Shown: positions 1 to 10,340 of the stretch, in pieces | How the letters are laid out: the number at the start of each line of letters is the position of its first letter | Position numbering within the stretch: position 1 is the stretch's first letter | Assembly (NCBI RefSeq): GCF_004664715.2 | Contig: NC_051064.1 | Location: 113,322,240-113,386,239, forward strand | Source of the DNA: Peromyscus leucopus | Lineage: Eukaryota; Chordata; Mammalia; Rodentia; Cricetidae | Reading direction: 5' to 3' | DNA: 64,000 nucleotides | Notes under the pieces: model-generated | The model's database searches: none | What the model saw: the letters and a program-made list of their open reading frames with translations, nothing else | What the model was told of the DNA's origin: nothing | Made by a program: the position numbers and the translations under genes

Positions 1-103
1 ACGCGGCTTGCAGTGTTGGGACGTGGACATCAGGGAGTCCTTTGCAGAAAAGGAGGGTCAGACAGGTACCAACTCACACAATTGTGAGAAACAGGACTCT
101 GAT

Positions 104-381
104 CTCTGCCTCCCCCTTTACCCCTCCTCTGCCTCCATCTCCCTTCTCCTCTGCCTTCCCTTTCCCCTCTCCTCTGCCTCCACCCCCTTCTCCTCTGCCT
201 TCCCCTCCCCTTCCTCTGACTCCCCTTCCTCCTCCTCTGCCTTCCCTTCCCCTTCTCCCCTTCTCCTCTGCTTCCACCTCTCCCCTCTCCTCTGTCTCCA
301 CCTTCCCTCTCCCCTTCTCCTCTGCCTCCATCTCTACCTCTCTCCTTCTTTGCCTAGGATCTCCTTTTTTTTTTTTTTTTT
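104..381. repeat. Pyrimidine-rich low-complexity tract
   Basis: Almost pure C/T on the + strand for about 250 bases, built from imperfect repeats of a CCTCTGCCTCCACCTTC-like unit, ending in a 17-base T run at 365-381. The open frames here, up to 238 codons and rich in Pro, Ser and Leu, follow from the composition and are not evidence of a gene. Confidence 0.9.
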
Positions 382-420
382 GGTTTCTTTTCAGGACTTC
401 AGGAAGAGGAGGTGAGATAG

Positions 421-750
421 ATGAAGAGGAAACTCTTCATTCCAGTTGTTTGCTGCGGTGCCAGATCTCTCCCAGCTGCACACCCCTGGAGTGCAGTGTC
501 CTGCGTCCCATGCACTTCATTCCCAAGTGCCAGCAATTCCCGACCCGTGTTATTTACTCACCCTTTGATGCTTCCCCGTCCTGTCAGGTGTTACTGTTTT
601 TGCACGGAACATTGTCTGCTTTTTTTTTTTATTCAGCAAACCCTCACCTGGAGGCTACTATCTCTAGGAGAACCTCCAGAGACCCCACACATAGGCCCTT
701 TATTCTTTCTGCCTTCATCTTAGGTCTATTTATTTCTAGGTACAAACCCT
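421..750. other. Unassigned sequence
   Basis: No repeat family, exon or RNA gene recognised. Ordinary composition with one short T run near 621-630. Confidence 0.6.
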
Positions 751-751
751 A

Positions 752-872
752 CAAATAGCAGTGGGTATCACAGCATTAGGCTGACCTGAGTTCAAATCTT
801 GGCACTGGTGTAAAGTACCTCAGCTCCCTGAGCCTCACTTCCTTCATCCATCAGTAGTGATAACAGAGCACC
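752..872 (+). repeat. MIR SINE, 5' part
   Basis: Ancient tRNA-derived SINE fragment. The order GACCTGAGTTCAAATC, then a CTCCCTGAGCCTCACTTCC segment, matches the MIR core and its downstream half. It is separated from its 3' part by a B1-like element at 876-1015. Confidence 0.7.
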
Positions 873-875
873 AAG

Positions 876-1015
876 CTAAGCAGTATGGCTGTGCCTGCTT
901 GTGGTACCTGTAGTGGGGAGAGGTAGAGGCAGGAGGATCAGTTCAAGGTCAGTCTTACCCACACAGTGAGTTCAAGGCCAACTGAGACCTGTGCCAGAAA
1001 ACAAACCAAACAATG
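876..1015 (+). repeat. Old B1-type SINE inserted in MIR
   Basis: 7SL-derived SINE. The sequence reads like the sense strand of a diverged B1: GGTAGAGGCAGGAGGATCA, then AGTTCAAGGCCAACTGAGAC, then an A-rich tail with AAACAAACC. The MIR bases flanking it (ACAGAGCACC and AAATAGCAGTACC) look like a decayed target-site duplication. Confidence 0.65.
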
Positions 1016-1037
1016 GCAGCCCCCCTGCCGTTCATAA

Positions 1038-1135
1038 AACAAATAGCAGTACCTCAAAAGGCTGTTGGGAGGATTCAGTGAGAATAGTTTGCCAAGTGCT
1101 TCACTTGGTACCAGGTATTTAGGTGACCTTAAGTA
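1038..1135 (+). repeat. MIR SINE, 3' part
   Basis: Continuation of the MIR at 752. It holds AGTACCTC, GGCTGTTGGGAGGATT and the AAGTGCTTCACTTGGTACC stretch typical of the MIR 3' half. Confidence 0.65.
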
Positions 1136-1920
1136 ACTAAAAGTGAATGAATGAGGCCACTTTTTGGTTGGCTAGAGGTCTCGAGAGAGATGATGGAGGA
1201 TGTCTATTTTTCTGTTCTCTGGTTCCTCCCTAAGCCTCCCTTTCATGCCCCAAGTATGAAAATTAATACCCAACTATGTCAGGCAGTTAGAGGCAGACCC
1301 AGGACAGAACCAGGGTGGCTGAGGCCTCAGTTTAGGGCTTTTTGTCATTGACCTCCTCCCAGGCATGACTGAGAGCTTCTCCAGGAGGGGGTCCCCTCCT
1401 TCACTTGCTTCCCTGCTGTGCCACCCACATGGGTCAGGGTCCACTGTGGAGGGATCTATGAGGCGCTGCAATTAGAGGGTCATGGGCTCACTGGCTGGAG
1501 GCCTGTTGACCATTTCAGTCCCCACCTGCTTGTGTGACCTCGAGGCCATGAGCATTTTCATCTCTCAAGGGGTGACAATGCCTGATGTATTTCTGTACTG
1601 GTTTTTGCACAAGGAGAGAGGGAAAGGAGGGTGCTTTGTCAACTGACTGCGTGGAAGGAACTGAAGAGATTGCCAACCCTTAATAGTGGTTGTTATTGTA
1701 TCTCACAATGAAGAGTCTCCACAGTCAGGGTCCTGGGACCAGCCTGCTAAAGGAGATGGCTCTGCCCTTGAAAGCCACTCTCCGGGTCTGGCATTTCCTG
1801 TGGGTAATTTGAAACTAGGGCTCAGAGAACTGAACTCCAGTTAATGGTTTTCAATAAAGAATTAAGTGCTGCTCATCAGGCTGGCGCTGGGACAGGCTTC
1901 CCGGAAGGGAAGAGAGTGCC
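1136..1920. other. Unassigned sequence
   Basis: No repeat, exon or RNA gene recognised. A short AT-rich patch near 1838-1870 is the only notable composition change. Confidence 0.6.
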
Positions 1921-1947
1921 GGGGGGTGGGGGGGGGGGGGGGGGGGC
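1921..1947. repeat. Poly-G tract
   Basis: About 25 G in 27 bases, interrupted by one T and one C. It can support G-quadruplex pairing on the + strand and is likely to vary in length between individuals and assemblies. Confidence 0.9.
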
Positions 1948-2284
1948 GGTGGCATGCATTTAGGGATATGCTTGCATTTTCCAGTCAGTTAGACAGCCTG
2001 ATGGAAGAGGGATAAGATCAGGGCACATCAGCCAGAGGGCAGAGGGTGGGGTGCAAGAGAGATCCAGTCCCCTCTCTCTGCAAAGGTTGCTGGGAGGGAT
2101 GAATGGCGCCTGAGTTGCACCCTTCCCACTACAGCCGTCCTGTGGGAAGGAGTGTGGGGTCTGTTTTGGATAGTGCTGTCTCCTGCATCAGACATCACAT
2201 CAGAAGATCCCAGCTCTTGCTGCACAATTCTGCAGAAAGTAACTCCTCGGTGCTTTACCCACACACAAATCCAAAGGCTTGTAA
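1948..2284. other. Unassigned sequence
   Basis: No repeat or exon recognised. Short frames of 60-90 codons overlap on both strands without any recognisable domain. Confidence 0.55.
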
Positions 2285-2412
2285 CCACTTTTGTCACTCC
2301 TGCTTTTTGTATGAGGAAACTGAGGAAGAGTGAAGTTTAGAAACTTTCCCAAGGGCACACAGGAAGTCTGTGTTTGAAATCCAGGCAGTGTGGCATCAAG
2401 GGTCTGTTGAAT
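2285..2412 (-). repeat. MIR SINE
   Basis: Antisense MIR. TGTATGAGGAAACTGAGGA, then CAAGGGCACACAGGAAGT, then GAAATCCAGGCAGTGTGGC reproduce the antisense MIR core in order. Confidence 0.8.
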
Positions 2413-2577
2413 CCGCTCTGTGAGTTGCCTCCTGTTGTATGTCTGAATCACCATCTTTAGCCCAAAAAAAAAATCAGCTGTGGAGCACACTATTCACTCC
2501 ACCTCACAAAAGAGCGATGGAGTCTGGAGCCTAGGTGGAAGAGGGGCGTTATGCTGAGGTCAAGGGGATGGTGAGAG

Positions 2578-2581
<4 letters not shown>

Positions 2582-2645
<64 letters not shown>
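2582..2645. repeat. (GA)n microsatellite
   Basis: About 32 uninterrupted GA units. The all-leucine/serine frames on the complementary strand are artefacts of this repeat. Confidence 0.98.
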
Positions 2646-2647
<2 letters not shown>

Positions 2648-2720
2648 CAGCCTTGGGGAGTGAAGGAGAAAGAAGAAAAAAGATCCCATAGTTTGAATGT
2701 TTCTTGGCAGTAGGCTAAAA

Positions 2721-2815
2721 GGCTTAGAAACATCTCTGCCATGTGTCCTCATAGCTCCATATCTGGAGGTTTAGAAATGTCTATGCCATGTGTCCTCATA
2801 GCTCCATATCTGGGA
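2721..2815. repeat. 47-bp tandem duplication
   Basis: Two adjacent copies (2721-2767 and 2768-2815) share the block TGCCATGTGTCCTCATAGCT and differ at about four positions plus one inserted base. I recognise no mobile element in the unit. Confidence 0.9.
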
Positions 2816-2894
2816 GCCTGCTCTGTATCTGCAAAAGAACACAGTTCTAAATGAAAGACTGATTATCCTCTCAATGATCAGAAGCAATTTAAGC

Positions 2895-3122
2895 ACCTAA
2901 CCACAGGTAAAGGTAAGTCTGGTGTTCACATTTGACAGCATATAGCCATGAAAAATGTCCCTACAGGTGACACAGTAGCCTAGAAAAATGGTTATGATGC
3001 AATGTTAAATCAGAAAAAGTAAGATCAAATTGTGTGAGTAATACAGTCCCAAGAGGTCCTAAACTTCAGGAAATATACAAAAATCACAGTTGCTGTGTTA
3101 GGATGATGAAGCTGTAGGTATT
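2895..3122 (+). repeat. Possible ancient L1 3' end
   Basis: The stretch with GAAAAATGTCC, AAATCAGAAAAAGTAAGATC and, after the ID insertion, GTAATGTATTATTTC resembles the 3' ends of old mammalian L1 families. Similarity is weak, so the family call is tentative. It resumes at 3225-3262. Confidence 0.35.
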
Positions 3123-3134
3123 TTCCCTTTACTT

Positions 3135-3212
3135 CCTCCCCCCCTTTTTTTTTTCAGAGCTGAGGACAGAACCCAGGCAAGCGCTTTACCACTGAGCTAA
3201 ATCCGCAACCCC
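3135..3212 (-). mobile_element. ID SINE with target-site duplication
   Basis: The complement begins GGGTTGCGGATTTAGCTCAG and continues TGGTAAAGCGCTTGCC, the tRNA-Ala-derived head of ID elements with A box and B box, then a T-rich (antisense A) tail. The usual segment between the anticodon arm and the B box is shortened. Identical 12-bp flanks TTCCCTTTACTT at 3123-3134 and 3213-3224 are the target-site duplication. It sits inside the older L1-like sequence. Confidence 0.9.
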
Positions 3213-3284
3213 TTCCCTTTACTTTTCTAACAGGCAGTAATGTATTATTTCAATTATAAATGGGTGAACTTGACCTGGGATATT

Positions 3285-3445
3285 ATGGGATGACCTAAGG
3301 GAGTTACACTATCTCTGTGAGACTTGGTTTCCTATTCAAGACAAATAGATGAGCCTCCTTCGTCAGGATGGCTCCATTGATGAAAGCTACATAGAATGGA
3401 CCTAGCACAGTGCCTGTGCATAGAAGGTGACTAAGTGATGCCAGT
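3285..3445 (+). repeat. MIR SINE
   Basis: Sense MIR 3' half with GACTTGGTTTCCTATTC, GATGAAAGC and CCTAGCACAGTGCCTGTGCA in order. Confidence 0.75.
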
Positions 3446-4244
3446 GACTCCCTTGGTGTTTATTCCGCTTCTCACAACTTGACTTCTGACCTACTGGGGC
3501 TTGTGTGGTAAGAGCGAGGTAGCTGGGTGCAAATCTGTAGTCTTGAGCTCAGGGATCTCAGAGTCAAGGGTAGACACCTTGCCCTTCCATCATGACACCA
3601 TCTGAGAGAACAAAGACCAGACGCTTTAATGAGGGTCAACTGGCCATCAAGCCTCAAGACAGCCCATGAGATGGGCTTTACCTACTTGGTATCTTCAGGA
3701 AACACTCCACCAAGCTGGCTTTCTGGACATATTCTTTCCAGAACTTTGGTGGGACACAGTCTTATGCTGCCAGGTGGGTCCACAGATCATCTATTCCCTC
3801 ATCTGTTTGCTCATTTGCTTGCTCACTGAGCCCTAATGAGAGGTATCTACAGCAGATTCTCACTAGTGTTTATTAGGTGGGGTGGGGTCTGTATAACGGG
3901 GTCTCTTATTCCTTAGCTCACCTCAAATCTGCTCTGCAGAAGGCGCTCATTGAAGAAAACACAGCCACTGTCAAAAAAGCAAAACAGGGAGGAGTGACCC
4001 CTCCAATATCCAGTTGGTCCCCTGGCCCTACTAATCCTATATCTTTAGTGCCTCAGTAGAATTCTTCTACTCCAGCCCCAGTGTCGTTTTTCTTGGCCAG
4101 AGTTGTCTTTGTAAAACAGAGTTAACCTCAAGACAGCATCCCTGCCTCCCAGCCTGGCAATGCAGATCTCTTGTGGTCAGATTGCCCACTGTGCATCCAA
4201 ACACACAGCTAGTTCTTGCTCCTCTGGGTGTGTGCTCCTCCTGC
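3446..4244. other. Unassigned sequence
   Basis: No exon or repeat family recognised. A small run of TCATTTGCT-type repeats occurs at 3795-3830. Confidence 0.55.
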
Positions 4245-4500
4245 TTCCCAGGATATTCCCTTTACACAGCCAACTCTGACCTCTCCTCCAAAACCTAGCT
4301 CACATTTCTGACCATTTTCAGCTTCCTGGCCTCTGTATTCACCTGCTACAGCCCTGCAGTATTTCCCCAGTCTGTTTCTCTCCTTCTGAGGTCCATGTAT
4401 CCCTCAAGGGCACAGACAGCATCCTTCCACTTTTGTGCTCTCAAAACTTAGCCTCAGAGCCTGGATCAGGCAGTTCAGTGAGTGTTTGTTGAATGAATTA
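4245..4500 (+). repeat. L2 LINE 3' end
   Basis: Sense L2 tail: CCCTCAAGGGCACAGACAGC, then CCTGGATCAGGCAGTTCAG, then GTGTTTGTTGAATGAATTA, the standard L2 3' terminus order. Confidence 0.7.
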
Positions 4501-4839
4501 TGTATGACAGTGTGATCTCACAGCCTCCATCAGGAAGGGACAACAGGGCCCTTTGACCTCTTGGGAGTGGGAAGTGTTCTCAGCTAAATTCTCCTGGCAG
4601 ACACTTTTCAGCATCAAGACAGCTGCTCATTCCCTAAAGGCTTCATCTATGCTTAGCCCCCCCCCCCACTGGTATAAGAACATTTGGCCATAACCCTGGC
4701 TGACTGTTGGATTGCAGCCACCACCTCGAAGGGAGCTCACCCAGACAAAGCCTTGACCTAGACATGTGGCCTACAGGGAGCCTGGTGGTCTGAGCCTGCA
4801 ATCTCACAGCTTCATGCCACGCCTCAATTGTTGTTTCTC
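4501..4839. other. Unassigned sequence
   Basis: No feature recognised apart from an 11-base C run at about 4658-4668. Confidence 0.55.
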
Positions 4840-5040
4840 TTTATGACTCCTTCTGCCTGACACTCTCCACTTGCTCACACCCCTTTCTCTAGGGATTTTG
4901 CACTGGTTCTTCTGTGCGTTTCAGGGTCACCTTTCTTCTGGTCCAGAGGCCTGCCTCAGATGCTACCCAACCTCTCTGGCACCTCTGCCAGTGGGCTTGT
5001 TCAGTGTTTTGTCATTAACAAATGTCATTAACGGGCTGAT
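4840..5040 (+). repeat. L2 LINE fragment
   Basis: Contains GGGATTTTGCACTGGTTCTT and a following CCAACCTCTCTGGCACCTCT stretch that fit the L2 segment upstream of its 3' end. Diverged. Confidence 0.45.
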
Positions 5041-5989
5041 AGAGGAACTCAGTTGACTCTCTTTGCTATCTTTAACACCTGGATCATGGAGTTGTGTTGA
5101 AATTCTTCCCCAGAGTTCCATTCTCCTAGTACAGATGGAGTCTGAGGTGAGGGTCACAGCACAGGAGAAGACATATCTAACCCTTATCCTTACAAAGTAA
5201 GCCAAACACACTGTCCATGAAGCAGAGGTAAGAATCCTCTTCACTAATATGGCTGTTGGTGAGAGAATGAGGTTTCAGGACTAACTTTCCTGCAGACAAA
5301 CCCTGACTTCTCTCCTCACCGGCCTTTGCTTGTTGCTTCACTTCTAAAACAGTGACTACAAGCCTTCCTAGCCCACTGATCAGGATGTAGTAGCTCTGAA
5401 ATCTTTTGTAAGCTTCAGTCCCTCCAAGGGAGAAAGCTTTGCAATGTAGCACAGCAGTGCCCACTAGGGGGAGTGGCAGAGCAGGCTAGGGCTTCCTTGT
5501 CAAAGGCTGAGTGAGGAAAGGAGGTACCAGCTCTGGATTAGATCTTGGGCTTGCCCATAAAGAGCGATACAGGGCAAAGGATGTATCTTAATGAGGTCTC
5601 AGACTCACCTTGCCTTGGTGATTGTCTCCAGAAACAAACGATATTTGGGGATATCTTTGAGCAGTAAACAATCAGAAAAAGCCCGGCCCAGGGGCTGTGC
5701 TGTCTTTCTTTGTTTATCTGCTGGGAGTTGGATGTGTGGAGAGATTGGAAGTGTAGGTCTTTGGACTCTTTCCTTTGTGCACTGCTTTCTATTAGCTTAG
5801 GAGCCTGGATTCCAGCACTCCAAGGCCATTGACTATCTGATGTAGGGCTTGTAGGATGCCATATTGTTTGGACAAGCCTGTCTGTGCATACCTCCCTCCA
5901 TGGATGCTTGTAACCTGAAGAACTAGCCTCACAGTTGATTAGCATCCTCTTTACTGGGGCGAGCAGGACCAGACAGGGAGGCCAGCTGG
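5041..5989. other. Unassigned sequence
   Basis: No repeat family recognised. The longest frame (135 codons, - strand, 5538-5945) shows no domain, signal peptide or conserved motif, so I do not call a gene. Confidence 0.55.
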
Positions 5990-6224
5990 AAGAGCACTCT
6001 GTAACCCAATTTGCTGTGCTGAGAAGCCAGTCTGTCTGGCAGGAGCTAATTGGAAGCTGCTTCCTCTAAGCCTGGACCCAGGAGGGCTCTAGGCCTGGCT
6101 GGGCGGGGCCCCCTTCACTAGTCCAACATCACTTAGTGCTTTGTGGGAGCCGCTCCCAGCGGGAAAGCACTTAGCTCTGGTAATTGGCCAGGCAGGCTCA
6201 TCATTAATTCATGACAAATTGTAT

Positions 6225-6228
<4 letters not shown>
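5990..6228. other. Candidate conserved non-coding block with hairpin
   Basis: Not repeat-derived as far as I can tell. It holds homeodomain-type sites (GCTAATTGG, GTAATTGGCC, CATTAATTCATG) and a compact double inverted repeat at 6135-6171. Composition and motif density resemble developmental enhancers, but conservation was not tested. Confidence 0.3.

Positions 6229-6282
<54 letters not shown>
6229..6282. repeat. (GA)n microsatellite
   Basis: About 27 uninterrupted GA units. Confidence 0.98.
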
Positions 6283-6285
<3 letters not shown>

Positions 6286-6394
6286 GGGTTTTTGAAGGCA
6301 GGAATCAGTTGTTTCTGGCCTCGGTTGAAGAAGCTTTGACATAGGATTGTGGGGATCATGGAGTCACTTCATCTTTTGTTGACTTGAGTAGGAT

Positions 6395-6510
6395 GCTTAG
6401 GAAGTCTTAGATTCCTAGTCCATGACAGGAGATAATAACTAATGGCCTATCTACCTCAGAGGATGGCTTTAAGGATCAAATCCAGATATGAGGCACAAAT
6501 GTTCATTTTA
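6395..6510 (+). repeat. MIR SINE fragment
   Basis: Sense MIR 3' half: GGAGATAATAACTAATGGCC, ACCTCAGAGGATGGC, AAGGATCAAATCC. Confidence 0.6.
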
Positions 6511-6599
6511 CCAGGCTCAAATGTACAGGGAGCCATGTATATTTAATGTTTTTTTTTTTTTACATGTGTATCTTTCAGTCTACCATCATTTGGATCAAC

Positions 6600-6680
6600 A
6601 TTAGTTTTGTTTTTCAGATTGAAACTGGGACCTTGTGATGCTAGGCAAGTGCTCAGACACTGATCCTGTCTGAGCTCTGG
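6600..6680 (-). repeat. ID/B4-type SINE fragment
   Basis: Antisense tRNA-like segment: ATTGAAACTGGGACCTTG, then TGCTAGGCAAGTGCTCAG, matching the complement of the ID/B4 head. Confidence 0.6.
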
Positions 6681-6689
6681 GCACTTATG

Positions 6690-7469
6690 GGTCTTTCCCT
6701 GCCCTTATGCACTCAGTGATGAAGAGAAAACCTCCACAAGTCACTAGAATGCTCACTGTAATGTTTTTTTCCAAGCTCTTTGTTTTTTTGAAATCTGTTG
6801 AATTCTCAGTTGTGATTTCTGTGTTCAGAGAATTCCCAGTCCAGATTCTCCCTCCTGTGCTGGGGACTAGCTCCCTTAAGGCACATGTTAGGGCAATCCC
6901 AGGGTCCACTGTTTTTTAGACATTGCTGTCCTTTTGTTGCCCAGAACCATTGTCTTTAAAGTCATATTTTTAGGAAAGGCAACACCTGTTCTTGTTACCA
7001 TCTTGATACAAGTGGAAGTTCTGAAGGAGACAGGTAATGGGGGATGTTTACAGTTTGCTCATATCTCCAACCATCGGTGTGGAATTTCTTAAGGCAGGTC
7101 ATAGCAGGAGTTGATAAGCAAAGTGGAGGGTAGCAATCCAATCAAGAAGCCAAGTCCTTGATCTGTTACTCCTCATCATTGTTAGGACAGATCCCAAATC
7201 CCCATCACATTCTTCAAGAGCCTTCCTAATCCTTGCACCCATAGAAGGGATCCTTGGAGAAGAGGAAGATGCTTAGCAAGTAAGGGAGTGAGCAGGGAAA
7301 GAAAACCAGAATGCTGCCTAGAATCCGATTAATCTGAGGGGAATAGGGCTGTGTTCATTAAGCATCTCATCAACTGGGATATGATGTTAGCACAGGCACT
7401 TTGAGTTTATTATTTAATTTAAAAATTTTAGCTTAGTTGAAACCACTCACTGAATCATGATGCCAGCCT
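6690..7469. other. Unassigned sequence
   Basis: No exon or repeat recognised. AT-rich at 7400-7440. Confidence 0.55.
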
Positions 7470-7555
7470 GAACCTTGCTCCCAGAACATGTTCCAAGGCT
7501 GAGCCCTGACTGAGGCTTTGGATTAGGCTCTCATGCTGGAATGCACAAGTCCTCG
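7470..7555. repeat. Degenerate CTGAACC/CTGAGCC-type array
   Basis: Short blocks such as CCTGAACCTTGCTCCCAG, GGCTGAGCCCTGACTGAGGC and GGATTAGGC recur with a period of roughly 20 bases. The same flavour of sequence is at 25880-26125. Origin unknown. Confidence 0.35.
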
Positions 7556-7899
7556 TGAAAAGGAGTGGTGTTAACACTATTTTGTCCTGACTTCAGTGTA
7601 GAAAATGGTTTAAGAAGATTGATGGCCAACAAGTTCTCCTTAAAAAACCCTGGAGGTATCAATGGTTCTTATGGGATTGAATAGTATAGGTGAATATATC
7701 ACTTTCACGAATGCTTACACTCTCTTATGAACCCAGTCCACCTTGGCTCTAACATTTCCAGCTTCCTAAGAACTTATAGTGAGTTAGGATATGGAAGGAA
7801 CAAGAAATATTCATGAGAAATCATTCTTGTCTAGTATACTAAAGTTTAATGTAATAATAATGTGTTTTATTCCATATGATTGTTTATATATAGTTTGGT
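7556..7899. other. Unassigned sequence
   Basis: AT-rich toward the right, with no recognised feature. Confidence 0.55.
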
Positions 7900-8330
7900 A
7901 ATTTATCTAAGCATTCAAAAAACATCTACTGCCTTCCTATCATATATAGATCCCAGTAGCTGAGGATATATCAGTGGATGGCAACAATCCCTGCCATGTG
8001 GACCCAGTAAATTCTAGTGACTGAGGAGACTATGAGTAATAAATATACCAACTACTTATAAAATTCATTGATACACATTCAACAGTGCCACCTATGAAAG
8101 TCATGGCTACAGAGCCCAACATATAGTGGTTATCTAAGAACTCCTCAGAAAGTCAACAAAGCCATGGTGGGGAACCAGTAGAAGCCAACCCTTGAAGAAT
8201 ATTGAGATATTCATTCCAATACCCGAGAGGTTATTCAGCATAGGAAGGCCAGGTTGGAAGCTGGAAATGAGGGGAATTCTAGGGAAATGGTGATGTCTCT
8301 TGCCAGACATGCTACCCAGTGACTGTGAAG
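7900..8330 (-). repeat. L2 LINE
   Basis: Antisense L2 from its 3' end inward: AACATCTACTGCCTTCC, GCTGAGGATATATCAG, AATCCCTGCCATGTGG, AATTCTAGTGACTGAGG. The right part from 8100 is weaker. Confidence 0.65.
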
Positions 8331-8609
8331 TAGACTTGTGCTTTCAGGACTGGTAGAAGGAAGTTGTATTAGCACCACGGACAGCTCCAACGGAGGAGCC
8401 CTCTCTGGAGCAAAGGAGGGCCCTGGCTGTGGACTACTGGCTGTGGACTGATTTACCTGGCCAATCTAATCCCAGACCAGATGACTAAGCCTCTAAACCC
8501 AGGTAAGATTACTATCTGAGTCTGACTCTCAGAACTGCAAGCCATCCAGCCCATCTTATATGTTTTGCTATTGGAGTGGTTGTCAGAATCTTGTAACAAT
8601 GATACCTTA

Positions 8610-8765
8610 GGAATTGTTTTCTGAAGACCTGGGTTTGAAAGCTAGTTCTACAACTAACCAGCTGTGTGGCTTTGCACAGGTTGATTTGTTTCTCATCTAC
8701 AAAGCAAAGACAATGACTCTTATTTCATAGTGGTCTTGCAAGAACTAAGTGGGACGGAGCATAGA
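8610..8765 (+). repeat. MIR SINE
   Basis: Near-complete sense MIR: GACCTGGGTTTGAAAGC, AACCAGCTGTGTGGCTTTG, TTGTTTCTCATCTAC. Confidence 0.85.
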
Positions 8766-9479
8766 CAGAGGGGGCAATTGTGCAGTGCTTGGGACTAGGA
8801 AGCTGCCTTGCAACACTCTTGAGGACTTGGCAAAATATCGAGCAATTTTCAGGGCTTTTCTAGAGAAGTTTTCAGCACAGATAAGGGGGTGGGGTGTTCC
8901 TGGCTGAGTGGACAGCGGAAGCAAAGGCAGGGAGGATGAAAGCAGACAGAGTGCAAGGAAATGGAGAGGAGTTTAATGAGACTGAAGCTGTTCAGCTGCC
9001 ACGTTTGATCTCAGGTCTCCTGAACCTCTATTTTCAGCACAGGACACTCTGTTGAACCTCTAGACTTCATTCCCGGCTAGTCTATTGTGCATCTCAGTGC
9101 AAAGTTCTACCTGCACCTCTAACCTGCCTTTCCAAAACAGCATCTGTCACTTCCCACCAATGTGCTCTCTTCACACAGCATGTCAAGAAGGGAGAAGGGT
9201 GTCCTGTGACTTAAATTGGTGAAAGTTGGCCCAAAGAACATGGTGACCTTATTCTTCTTTCCAACTAAGAGCAGGAAATAAGAATGCTGAAGCATGAGAC
9301 AACTGGGTTTGGGAGGGGAAGACTTCACATATCATAAGTGGCAAGGAGCTTAGAAGGCTCAAAGGAGGTCAGCCGGTGCTCTCCCTTAACGAAGGGGAGG
9401 CATTGTCATGTGGCTGGAATATCTTCATCACTATTTGCCACTGTTATAATAATTGAACTATTAATGTCCTTTTCACAAC
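8766..9479. other. Unassigned sequence
   Basis: No repeat or exon recognised. AT-rich with TAAT motifs at 9440-9479. Confidence 0.55.
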
Positions 9480-9690
9480 AGTTTATGTTTGTATAGAACT
9501 TCACAGCTTGTAAAAGGTCTAATTTCATCCTCATCACCACCCAATGAAGTTATCAAGAAAAGGATTATTAGCTCGCCCCCTCACACCCTCATTTTATACG
9601 CTGAGAGACGGAAACAGCCAGCCACAGAAGTGATGTAATTGGCAAAAAATCAAACAGTGTAGCCAGGAGCAAAGCTATGTCTCTCAACCC
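9480..9690 (-). repeat. MIR SINE
   Basis: Antisense MIR: TTTCATCCTCATCACCACCC, CTCATTTTATACGCTGAGAG, GCCACAGAAGTGATGTAATT. Confidence 0.75.
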
Positions 9691-10149
9691 TCTCCAAAAC
9701 ACAAGACACCCCCTCCCATTTTTTTTCTAGTACAGCACTCTAGTGATGAATGGAGACAGTAGTGGTGGCTACTGGATGTAAGACTAAGGGTCTGCAGAGC
9801 CCTTCTTCATAATTTTAGTTGTCTCAAGTAGCAAGAGAATGAAGACCTGTCTCAAAGCAGGACGGGAGTTTTAATGGAGTGTCCCGGTGCTTTAGAAGGG
9901 AGAAAGGGACCTGATGCCAGCTCAGCTCCAACCAAGACAACTCAGATACTGTTTTTCACATGGCCTAGGACTTGGCAGTTTACAAAGCAAATTTGTGCCT
10001 CATCTCTTTTGATAGATTCCCACCATCCTGGGAAGGGAAGGATGGGCCACTACTGTCATGCATTTTCCAGCTGAGGAGAAATGAGATGAGGAAGAGGAGG
10101 CTTTGAGAGGTCCATGGATTGGTCTGAGGCCACTGGTCTGTTTCTGAAC
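9691..10149. other. Unassigned sequence
   Basis: No repeat recognised. Overlapping frames on both strands around 9980-10290 show no domain. Confidence 0.5.
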
Positions 10150-10340
10150 TGGCTTCTCTGCCTAAACTCTCTCTTGCTTTTTCCGCTGCATCCCAGCTGC
10201 CTGTGCGTCTGGCCAGACCCGAAAAACAAATCTTGTAATTGAGTTGGAATGTGGGTGCTGGGCCCCGGAGACAATGTTTCCTGCTTTTCAATCTGTTCTT
10301 AATTTATTAAAGTGATGAAATAAGGAAGAGGCCCAGAAGG
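10150..10340. other. Candidate conserved non-coding block
   Basis: Contains CTTGTAATTGAGTTGGAATG, CAATGTTTCC and CTTAATTTATTAAAG, which are homeodomain/forkhead-like sites in non-repetitive sequence. Conservation is an inference from composition only. Confidence 0.25.

Noticed and set aside
383..416. Polypyrimidine-TTTTCAG followed by 17 bases and GTGAG, like a micro-exon
   Set aside because: Splice-like sites are common in CT-rich DNA. A 17-base exon without supporting coding sequence or a second exon cannot be supported.
42..758. 238-codon Pro/Ser/Leu-rich open frame
   Set aside because: Generated by the polypyrimidine tract. No domain, no conserved motif, and the frame runs on into unrelated sequence.
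3135..3212. tRNA-Ala gene
   Set aside because: Only the tRNA-like head is present, the arm structure is incomplete, and an A-rich tail and target-site duplication show it is an ID SINE.
6229..6282. GAGA-factor-type regulatory element
   Set aside because: A plain dinucleotide microsatellite explains it. There is no independent sign of function.
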